A stretch of 20,196 nt of DNA from Bacteroidales bacterium. Its GTDB lineage: Bacteria > Bacteroidota > Bacteroidia > Bacteroidales > JAOZVK01. Both the position numbers and the translations under genes were made by a program. Under the pieces are notes generated by a model that did no database searches, had not been told where the DNA came from, and worked only from the letters and a program-made list of their open reading frames with translations. Shown here in pieces: positions 1 through 6,268 of the stretch (positions are counted from its first letter, which is position 1; every line of letters begins with the position of its first letter). The stretch spans positions 1 through 20,196 of the forward strand of contig JAOZVK010000040.1 in NCBI GenBank assembly GCA_029938185.1, written 5' to 3'.

Positions 1-148
1 TACAACAATATTATTAGTTCTAATTTTATTCTTTTTTTTATTGTGTTGCTTTTGCTTTCAGGGCAAAAAAACTTACTAACGAAATAAAAAGACATTTTAG
101 GAACTAATAAAAAACTTAAATAAGCTATTTTTGCTCGTATTTTTATAA

Positions 149-265
149 GCCCAGTATTGGACATTATTTTATTTTTTGACAGGATTTACAGGATTTACAG
201 GATTGATTTTTATCCTGTTACGAAATACCTGATAAACAGGATTGTCCAACTTCTGACGGGTAGCC
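149..265. repeat. Dispersed palindromic element, copy 1 (TTGGACA...TGTCCAA)
   Basis: The core runs from TTGGACA (157-163) to the inverted TGTCCAA (243-249), with CGGGTAGCC just outside on the right. Inside are three tandem 9-bp units, ACAGGATTT, ACAGGATTT, ACAGGATTG (179-205). The last unit forms a hairpin with ATCCTGT at 212-218. Related copies lie at 5571-5675 (inverted) and 16713-16829 (same orientation). It encodes no protein and looks like a non-autonomous mobile or REP-like element. The rest of 1-320 holds no gene I can support. It does contain an imperfect inverted repeat, TTATTAGTTCTAA near 11-23 against TTAGGAACTAATAA at 97-110. Confidence 0.8.
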
Positions 266-320
266 CAAGCGGATAAGCATTAAAATTAAGCATCGTAAAA
301 AGATTCTAAAAGTCAAAATT

Positions 321-542
321 TTAATTCATTTGTTTGTTTATCCAATCAATAATTGACTTTGCAAACAACAAACCATCTTGCGAAATACTTACAGCAAGAC
401 TACCATCATAGCCTCCATATAAATGTAAAAAAGAGTAGGCTTCATTAAATTCTTTAAGTTTCTTTTTATTTATTTTAGCAAGATTTTGTTTGTAAAAATC
501 AATATTAACAGCTTGTGTTCTTTTGCTTTTTTGTTTAGGCAT
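321..542 (-). CDS. DUF5618-like protein, C-terminal half (split gene)
   Basis: This 73-residue frame matches, from memory of the family, the second half of DUF5618 proteins, which are small (about 130 residues), helical and of unknown function in Bacteroidetes. The recognisable part is NIDFYKQNLAKINKKKLKEF followed by AYSFLHLYGGYDG and a final helix ending in IIDWINKQ. Its ATG overlaps the stop of the upstream half by 8 nt (ATGCCTAA), so the two halves lie in different frames. Either one ancestral gene has been frameshifted, or the halves are made separately by translational coupling. The LH..GGYDG segment resembles the second half of HEPN-fold proteins; that is inference. Confidence 0.7.
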   Translation of the reverse strand: MPKQKSKRTQAVNIDFYKQNLAKINKKKLKEFNEAYSFLHLYGGYDGSLAVSISQDGLLFAKSIIDWINKQMN

Positions 543-723
543 TTGTTATTCCTTTTTGTCTGAAAAAATCATTCAAAGCAATAAGTAAACCGTTATATGC
601 TGTGTTGCATGCCATACGCACACATTTGGCATCATCATAAAATTTGCCATCTTTTTTAGCTTTTGTTCGTAGAATTTCTTTTGCGTTTTCAAGATATCTG
701 TATGCTTCTTTATATGTTTCCAT
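535..723 (-). CDS. DUF5618-like protein, N-terminal half (split gene)
   Basis: This 62-residue frame begins METYKEAYRYLENAKEILRT and continues with FYDDAKCVRMACNTAYNGLL, the pattern I associate with the start of DUF5618 proteins. It stops after KGITNA, exactly where an intact family member would run on into the helix-rich second half. That half is present immediately downstream in the +1 frame. The start is the only ATG that fits the family N-terminus and is preceded by an A-rich leader, as is common in Bacteroidetes. No function is known for the family. Together with 321-542 it is best read as one disrupted or translationally coupled gene. Confidence 0.7.
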   Translation of the reverse strand: METYKEAYRYLENAKEILRTKAKKDGKFYDDAKCVRMACNTAYNGLLIALNDFFRQKGITNA

Positions 724-796
724 TTTGTTTTTTTTTAGTCAATCAATTTATTCTTGTTTTTTAATTACCTGATAATCTATTACAATTAAATTGTTT

Positions 797-831
797 ATGC
801 GTAAGCAACATAAAAAGGCTCAAAGAGCCTT
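797..831 (-). terminator. Rho-independent terminator of the DUF4301 gene
   Basis: Directly after the stop codon at 832-834, the minus strand folds into AAGGCTC-TTT-GAGCCTT (7-bp stem, 825-831 with 815-821), followed by a T run. It continues into TTGCTTACGCAT (797-809), a short motif that also lies downstream of other genes in this window. Confidence 0.75.
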
Positions 832-2376
832 CTATTGATGTTCGTTTCTCAAAAGGTCGTTTACAGTTTTTACAGGATTAAATGTAATAATTGGTACTTC
901 AACAAAAATAGTATTCCAATCGGACATTGCACCGTTCCAAAGTCCAGGAAGTTCCAATGCTTTTAGTTTTTTTCCATCTTTAGATTTTTCAGAAATAAAA
1001 CCTGTATTATAATCAACAAAATCTAACAAATTAAATAAATTACCTTTATAGTTTTTTAGCGAACAAAAAATATCAACAGGATTAAAATGAGAAGCTTTTT
1101 TTACTATTTCATTCTTTTCAGCATTGTTTGAGTCTATTTGAGAACTTTCTACAATTTGCAACGAAACTGTATTATCATTATTTAAAGCCCAAAAAGGTCC
1201 ACCTCCAGGTTCTCCTTCATTTTTAACCATTCCACATACTCTTATTGGTCTGTTTAGCTTTGATATTAAATAATCTACTTTTTCATTATTTGTTTTGCTA
1301 CTAAAATCTTTTGTAGGTAACACACAAATCTTATTTATGAGAAATTCATTTACTTCTTCAATAGTTTTATCTTCTATTCCTTCGGACTTATTAAGTTGTT
1401 TTAAATATTCAAAAATTTTATTTTGATATTCAAAAAGTATTCCTCCTAATACTTTTTTATATCTATATGTTTCATCTTTTATTTTATCAGGAACAACATT
1501 ATCAATGTTTTTAACAAAAATATAGTCAGCATCAATATCGTTTAGATTTTCAATTAATGCACCATGACCACCTGGTCTGAAAAGTATTGAACCATTGTTG
1601 TGTCTAAAAGCTTTGTTTTCTAAATCAACTGCAATAGTATCGCTTGAAGCTTTTTGTATAGAATAGTCGATATTATATGTTACATTATACTGCTTTTCGT
1701 AAATATGTTTTACGTCTTTAATATGTTTTTTGAATGTATTTAAGTACTCTGGCGAAACAGTAAAATGTACATATACATTGTTATCCGAACTACAATAATT
1801 TGCACCCTCTACAAGATGTTCTTCTACTGGAGTTCTTGAATATTCATCGTATTTATGAAATTCCAACAATCCTTTGGGAAGTTTTCCGTAGTCTAAACCT
1901 TCTGCGTTCAATAGTTTAGATATTAAAGTATTATAATCTTTATTATTTAGCATTTCGTTTAATTCGTCTTCACCACCTATTGATTGTTGAAGCAAATCGA
2001 AGAAAGCAAATAATTTAATATTTTTTATAAAATTATATACTGAATTAAAACTTTTGTCTTTAGTTAATTTTTCAAATTTGGTTTCGCTATTATCATAGCT
2101 ATTCATAAAACTAAACAATAGTTTAAACATTCTGCTTGCAGCTCCAGATGCAGGTACAAATTTTACAATTTTTTTTCCTTTAATATTATTCTCGTATTTG
2201 CTAATTATTTCATTAACTTTATTTGAATCCAAAGAAATCAGACCATCATTTTTTACAGCAGCTTTTTTAATATCAAGAAATTCAAATCCATTAATGAAAT
2301 TTTCAATTTGTTTTTCTATTTTTTTAATATCAATTCCTTTATTACTGAATTGGTTTAAATCATTTTGTGTAAACAT
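832..2376 (-). CDS. DUF4301 family protein
   Basis: A 514-residue protein close to the usual DUF4301 length. It starts with the family-typical MFTQNDLNQFSNKGI. At residues 74-85 it carries VPASGAASRMFK, which resembles the nucleotide-binding loop of nucleotidyltransferases (G-x-G-x-R-M type), and then a conserved FRPGGHGALIENL segment around residues 265-280. Near residues 380-395 is GMVKNEGEPGGGPFWAL. No signal peptide or membrane segment is visible, so it is probably cytoplasmic. The biochemical role is not known; a sugar-nucleotide or phospho-transfer activity is inference from the loop only. It begins 21 bp after the stop of the ATPase gene on the same strand, so they may be co-transcribed, and it ends at a strong hairpin terminator. 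Confidence 0.88.
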   Translation of the reverse strand: MFTQNDLNQFSNKGIDIKKIEKQIENFINGFEFLDIKKAAVKNDGLISLDSNKVNEIISKYENNIKGKKIVKFVPASGAASRMFKLLFSFMNSYDNSETKFEKLTKDKSFNSVYNFIKNIKLFAFFDLLQQSIGGEDELNEMLNNKDYNTLISKLLNAEGLDYGKLPKGLLEFHKYDEYSRTPVEEHLVEGANYCSSDNNVYVHFTVSPEYLNTFKKHIKDVKHIYEKQYNVTYNIDYSIQKASSDTIAVDLENKAFRHNNGSILFRPGGHGALIENLNDIDADYIFVKNIDNVVPDKIKDETYRYKKVLGGILFEYQNKIFEYLKQLNKSEGIEDKTIEEVNEFLINKICVLPTKDFSSKTNNEKVDYLISKLNRPIRVCGMVKNEGEPGGGPFWALNNDNTVSLQIVESSQIDSNNAEKNEIVKKASHFNPVDIFCSLKNYKGNLFNLLDFVDYNTGFISEKSKDGKKLKALELPGLWNGAMSDWNTIFVEVPIITFNPVKTVNDLLRNEHQ

Positions 2377-2397
2377 ATATTATTTTATTAAAATATC

Positions 2398-3813
2398 TTA
2401 TAAATTAAAATAATTTTCGGTTAATCTATCTTCTATTATTTGTTTTCCAATAGTATAACTATAAAAACATGCTGGTTCAAATGAGTGAATCATCATTTGA
2501 ACAGGTAAAGCATCTCTAAAATTGTATGTTGCAGTTGTAGATGTAGGTATATTGTGTTTTTTACAAAATACGCTAATTACATCTAAGTATTCAATATCGT
2601 GTTTAAAATCAATATCACCTGTTATTTGGGTAACCCATACAGGATTTTCATTTTCATCAAGTTTTACAAAATCAATTTCGCCTCCTTCCCATTTTGCATA
2701 TACTATTAAACTTCGTTCGATATGTTGCCATTGAGATAATATCGAAGTTTCAACAATTGTTTTAAGATTTTTATCAATTGGATTTGTAGGAACAAACAAT
2801 GCGGTTCTTAGAGATGGACTTGTCAAATAAATTTTAAAGTGTTTATTGTCTTTTTCTTTTTTTCCATCAAGACCAATTCTATGTACAGTTTTTATTAAAA
2901 AAGAATTTTCGAGATATGTTAAATACTTGCTAATTGCAGATTCTTCCAGTCCAGATATTTTTGAAAGTTGTTCAATTGAAGTTTCAACACCAGAATTATA
3001 AGCAAGTAATGTAATTAATGCATTTAAATTATGTTCCTTATTTATACCATACCTGTGTGGTAAATCAACTAAAAGAACTTTATCAATATAATCAACATTT
3101 TCGAATCTTACTTTTTCGAAATCTACTTTTTTTGATAATACAACTTTTGAATAACTCCCATAATTTATATAGTTAAGAAAGTGTTTATTGAATATTTCTA
3201 TATCCTTAGGATTATAATCTTCATCATCAAACTCTATTGGTTCAAATTGATTTTTTAGTTCAAGATATTCATAAAATGTTAAAACTGGTAAAAAGAATGT
3301 TCTAAATCGTTTACATTTTGTAACTCGCTTTCCTTTTTCCTGTATAGCAACCGAGCTTGAACAAATCACTTTATTACTATCATTTTTAGATGAAAATGCG
3401 TGTAGTTCGTTCTCCCAGTTCTTTATATACTGAATTTCTTCAAAAATTAAATAAAAGCCATCTTTATCAGTACTTCCTGATGCTGTTTTTATTAATTCAA
3501 ACAATTCATCTAAAGAAAATTTATTAAATATTGGTATTTCTATAGATATATAACATATTTTATTTTGAGCTACACCTTTACCTATTAAGTGTTTTATTGT
3601 ATGAAATGTCATAGCTGTTTTTCCTACACCTCGCAAGCCAAACATTACTATTGGTTTACTATCTTTTTCATCAACTTCTTTTTGAAAAAGCTCAAAATAG
3701 AGTCTTCTGGGAAGCTCGTCGTAATGACTATCTATTTCTCCCGATTTCCACCATGGGTTTTCAAATCTAATTCTTTTAATAATTTGTTCTTTTGGTATAT
3801 TGGTAAAATTCAT
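2398..3813 (-). CDS. AAA ATPase with DUF4143-type C-terminal domain
   Basis: A 471-residue ATP-binding protein of the AAA_14/DUF4143 type, a family common in Bacteria and Archaea and of unclear function, sometimes found near mobile or defence regions. Walker A is GLRGVGKT (59-66). The Walker B region is YLIFEEIQ (121-128); most relatives have D-E-I/V-Q, so the first acidic residue here is Glu. A sensor-like CSSSV lies at 151-155, and LPVLTFYEYL at 175-184 matches the family's PLSF.EF signature. The C-terminal part has a winged-helix-like stretch (SIEQLSKISGLEESAISKYL) and a DUF4143 nuclease-like fold ending near EIDFV, as in restriction-endonuclease-like domains. It has no membrane segments. 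An 8-bp tandem repeat lies 38-77 bp upstream of the start codon. Confidence 0.88.
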   Translation of the reverse strand: MNFTNIPKEQIIKRIRFENPWWKSGEIDSHYDELPRRLYFELFQKEVDEKDSKPIVMFGLRGVGKTAMTFHTIKHLIGKGVAQNKICYISIEIPIFNKFSLDELFELIKTASGSTDKDGFYLIFEEIQYIKNWENELHAFSSKNDSNKVICSSSVAIQEKGKRVTKCKRFRTFFLPVLTFYEYLELKNQFEPIEFDDEDYNPKDIEIFNKHFLNYINYGSYSKVVLSKKVDFEKVRFENVDYIDKVLLVDLPHRYGINKEHNLNALITLLAYNSGVETSIEQLSKISGLEESAISKYLTYLENSFLIKTVHRIGLDGKKEKDNKHFKIYLTSPSLRTALFVPTNPIDKNLKTIVETSILSQWQHIERSLIVYAKWEGGEIDFVKLDENENPVWVTQITGDIDFKHDIEYLDVISVFCKKHNIPTSTTATYNFRDALPVQMMIHSFEPACFYSYTIGKQIIEDRLTENYFNL

Positions 3814-3825
3814 TTTCTAATGTTT

Positions 3826-3972
3826 TTTTAAGGTATACTTTAAATGGTACAATTATTCAATTATTCAATTATTCAATTATTCAATTATTCAATGGTACAA
3901 TGGTACAATACTTTGATTAATAATTGATAACCGTTTGTTAATGTTAAAATTATAACTGTTTAGAGTGTGTCT
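3826..3972. repeat. Dispersed repeat with 5 x AATTATTC tandem array
   Basis: Five perfect copies of the 8-bp unit AATTATTC occupy 3851-3890, flanked on both sides by ATGGTACAAT-like sequence. The whole 3826-3972 stretch reappears in inverse orientation at 16437-16545, where the array has a single unit. The array lies just upstream of the ATPase start at 3813, in its expected promoter or leader. Confidence 0.85.
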
Positions 3973-4220
3973 ATCTATTGTGGAATAATTAAAGTTTAAA
4001 ATAAGTTTACGCAAATTGGTTAATTATTAATTCGTGAATTGCCTTAAAGATATAATATTGACATCATATTTTCAACTTTATTTGATAAATATATATATGT
4101 ATACATACTTTGTTTGCCATATTTGTCTAATATATTGTATTTTACAAAATAATAATATTATTAATATATTTTTTAATATATATAAAAAAAATATTTTAAT
4201 AATTATTTCTAATAATTATA

Positions 4221-4263
4221 TAGGAAATTATAAATTACAAATTATGAATTGGTTTACACCTTA
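4221..4263 (+). repeat. Short dispersed repeat (TAGGAAATTA...GGTTTACACCT)
   Basis: About 42 bp starting TAGGAAATTA and ending TTTACACCT, with ATTATGAATT in the middle, recurs in the same orientation at 19991-20032. The surrounding 4000-4400 stretch is extremely AT-rich and I see no supportable gene there. A 90-codon frame covering this repeat has the low-complexity composition of translated intergenic DNA. Confidence 0.7.
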
Positions 4264-4413
4264 TATAAGTTTCTTACAAAAAATAAATCGGAAAGTTATT
4301 TTTTAATATTATATTTGTTTAAAATAAAAGGCTTTTATTTATACTTTACGAACTTAAAAGATACTGATAGGGCATAAGCAATAAAATATATTGTATGTTT
4401 TTTTTATGAATAT

Positions 4414-4476
4414 ACTAATTAGTGTGCGTTCATAAAGTCAGCGAATTTATTGACCTTATTGATGCACACTAATTAA
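4414..4476. repeat. Imperfect palindrome upstream of lipA
   Basis: TAATTAGTGTGC (4416-4427) pairs with GCACACTAATTA (4464-4475), a perfect 12-bp inverted repeat. Nested inside, ATAAAGTCA can pair with TGACCTTAT. The hairpin lies about 140 bp upstream of lipA. It could be a small mobile element or a structured leader; nothing favours one over the other. Confidence 0.6.
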
Positions 4477-4520
4477 GTAGTCTAACAAAAGTTTTTCAAT
4501 ATTTAGATTTCGTTAATCTA

Positions 4521-4578
4521 CATTCTGTTAGTATGTTAGCAGAATGCATAAGTAATTATTAAATAGGTCTAAGACCTA
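4521..4578. repeat. Two small hairpins and a 3'-end-type repeat before lipA
   Basis: CATTCTG (4521-4527) pairs with CAGAATG (4540-4546). TAGGTCTAAGACCTA (4564-4578) is a near-perfect palindrome. Between them, read on the minus strand, is TTACTTATGCAT, a variant of the TTGCTTACGCA motif found after several genes here. No minus-strand gene ends at this point, so it may be a displaced copy of that repeat. Confidence 0.5.
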
Positions 4579-4614
4579 AGAATATAGATAATAATAAATT
4601 CACAATTTTTATAT

Positions 4615-5481
4615 ATGAATAAAATTCTAAATTCAAGAAGAAAGCCAGATTGGCTAAAAATAAAATTAGCCCAAAGTAGTACCTATTCTAAAGTAAAGAA
4701 AACTGTAAGAGATAATAATTTAAATACAATTTGCACTAGTGGCAATTGTCCAAATTTGGGCGAATGTTGGGATTCAGGTACAGCTACTTTTATGATACTT
4801 GGTGATATATGTACAAGAGCATGTAAGTTTTGCTCAGTAAAAACAGGTAAACCATTGGCTGTAGACACAAATGAACCAACACATACAGCAGAGGCTATAA
4901 AACTATTAAAACTAAAACATTGTGTTATAACATCTGTCGATAGAGACGATTTATTCGACTTAGGTTCCAATGCTTGGTGTAAAACTATAATAACTATAAT
5001 AACTATAAATCCACGAATAACTATTGAGGCTTTAATTCCAGATTTTCAGGGCAAATATGATTTTATACAAAATATTATAGATTCAAAACCAAATGTAATT
5101 TCGCATAATATCGAAACAGTTGAAAGACTAACACCAGTAATCAGAAGTAGAGCTAAATATGAAACAAGTTTGGCAGTAATAAATCAAATATCAAAATCGG
5201 AAGTTATATCAAAATCGGGTATTATGTTAGGAATTGGTGAAACTGAAGAAGAAGTAATTAGAACTATGGATGATTTACTAAATGTTGGATGTCAAGTTTT
5301 GACAATAGGACAGTATCTTCAGCCAAGTAAAACCAATATTAAAGTATCTGAATATATTGAACCAAAGGTATTTTATAAATATAAAAAAATTGGTTTGGAG
5401 AAAGGTTTCAAATATGTTGAAAGTAGTCCATTAGTTCGTTCATCATACCGTGCCGAAAAGCACATATATACGAGACAGTGA
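4615..5481 (+). CDS. lipA: Lipoyl synthase (radical SAM)
   Basis: A 288-residue cytoplasmic radical-SAM enzyme. It inserts two sulfurs into octanoyl groups on lipoyl domains of 2-oxoacid dehydrogenases and the glycine cleavage H protein. Both iron-sulfur sites are visible: the auxiliary cluster cysteines C40, C45 and C51 (CTSGNCPNLGEC) and the SAM cluster C66, C70 and C73 (CTRACKFC). The C-terminal RSSY motif (275-278) that ligates the auxiliary cluster is present, and the length is normal. The usually conserved RDDLPDGGA reads RDDLFDLGS (110-118). The helix after it is TIITIITINP, where relatives have charged residues, because the DNA there is three 9-bp near-repeats (4984-5010). No lipB is adjacent. 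Catalytic residues are intact, so it is probably functional. Confidence 0.96.
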   Translation: MNKILNSRRKPDWLKIKLAQSSTYSKVKKTVRDNNLNTICTSGNCPNLGECWDSGTATFMILGDICTRACKFCSVKTGKPLAVDTNEPTHTAEAIKLLKLKHCVITSVDRDDLFDLGSNAWCKTIITIITINPRITIEALIPDFQGKYDFIQNIIDSKPNVISHNIETVERLTPVIRSRAKYETSLAVINQISKSEVISKSGIMLGIGETEEEVIRTMDDLLNVGCQVLTIGQYLQPSKTNIKVSEYIEPKVFYKYKKIGLEKGFKYVESSPLVRSSYRAEKHIYTRQ

Positions 5482-5570
5482 TATTATAAAAAAAAGTTGC
5501 CAACAAAAAAGCTAATACCACATATCTTATATACAGGCTTGTAAGAAGCAAACGTATTGATGGAAAATCC

Positions 5571-5675
5571 GGATACCCGTCAGAAGTTGGACAGTATTGT
5601 TTATCAGGTATTTCGTAACAGGATAAAAATCAATCCTGTTAAAAAAAAATAATGTCCAATACTAAACGTGTAGCC
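5571..5675. repeat. Dispersed palindromic element, copy 2 (inverted)
   Basis: This is copy 1 in reverse orientation: TTGGACA at 5587-5593, TGTCCAA at 5653-5659, outer ends GGATACCCGT and ACGTGTAGCC. It keeps only one 9-bp internal unit where copy 1 has three. It begins about 90 bp after the lipA stop codon. Confidence 0.8.
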
Positions 5676-5682
5676 TAAAAAA

Positions 5683-6161
5683 CTTACTTAGGAGTTGCTC
5701 AAAAATAAAATTACATTTTTAAAAACCTTATTTTTTGTTTTAACCTTAGTAGAAAAATGAAACGAACTATTATTATAAACCTTATTACCTTATTTTAAAC
5801 GGATTAAATAAGGTAATAAGGTTTAGTAAACTTTGTATTTTTTTCTACTAAGGTTAAAAAATAGAAAATAAGGTTTTGAAACGATAAATTTTACATTATA
5901 AGAATATCTGTTAATAACCTTGATTACAATAACTTTCACAGTTAAAATGTCCGAATTATGATTAATTGGATTTATTTACACGGAAAAACTTTTTTTATCA
6001 CAATATGGACAATTATTTAATGTATATTCTTGAATAATAACTACATCAGTGGACATCTTAAAGAGATATAAAGGGTCTATTTAACTGAAAAAATTGTGTA
6101 AGTAACTATATATTTATATTTTATAAAATGTTTAATTGTTTTTGAGCAACTCCTTAGTAAG
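5683..6161. mobile_element. 479-bp MITE-like element with 23-bp terminal inverted repeats
   Basis: The left end (5683-5705) and right end (6139-6161) are inverted repeats identical at 22 of 23 positions; the shared core is AGGAGTTGCTCAAAAA. Inside, 5722-5877 is a long imperfect palindrome. AAACCTTATTACCTTATTT (5777-5795) pairs perfectly with 5806-5824 around a 10-nt loop. Further out, a perfect 20-bp stem (5738-5757 with 5840-5859) carries AACCTTAGTAGAAA. I see no transposase frame, so it would need a helper in trans. The right end abuts the repeat at 6169-6220. No clear target-site duplication can be fixed without an empty site. Confidence 0.65.
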
Positions 6162-6168
6162 CACCCAT

Positions 6169-6220
6169 ACAAAAGTTTTCACCTATTTAGTAAAGAGCTT
6201 ACTTTTTGAAATACCGTTTA
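6169..6220 (+). repeat. 52-bp repeat (ACAAAAGTTTT...AAATACCGTTTA), copy A
   Basis: Identical at 50 of 52 positions to 20145-20196 at the window's right edge. A shorter variant of the 5' part (GCACCCATACAAAAGTTTTC) appears on the minus strand at 13319-13352. All three lie downstream of genes in the sense direction. Within it AGTAAGC and GCTTACT form a further inverted pair. Confidence 0.8.
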
Positions 6221-6229
6221 TTATATATC

Positions 6230-6264
6230 TTGCGTAAGCAATATTAAATAGGTCGAAGACCTTA
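6230..6264 (-). terminator. Hairpin terminator of the T9SS-exported protein gene
   Basis: On the minus strand, shortly after the TAA at 6269-6271, AGGTC-TTC-GACCT (6250-6262) forms a 5-bp stem. ATTTAATATTGCTTACGCA follows it. The stem is short and the T run weak, but the hairpin plus TTGCTTACGCA arrangement matches that after the DUF4301 gene. Confidence 0.5.
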
Positions 6265-6268
6265 CTTA

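Noticed and set aside
3851..3890. CRISPR-like or iteron-like array
   Set aside because: The units are only 8 bp, directly adjacent and without spacers, and no cas or replication gene is nearby.
4034..4306. A 90-codon plus-strand open frame between the ATPase and lipA
   Set aside because: Composition is that of translated AT-rich intergenic DNA (Ile/Asn/Tyr-rich), it overlaps a dispersed repeat (4221-4263), and it has no recognisable motif.
4371..4387. Another copy of the TTGCTTACGCA 3'-end signal (GGCATAAGCAATAAAAT)
   Set aside because: It has no hairpin in the right place and no gene ending nearby, and the match is too short to count.
5738..5859. Integron attC site or an intrinsic terminator for lipA
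   Set aside because: There are no attC core sites and no integrase. It is about 250 bp past lipA and part of a larger TIR-bounded element.
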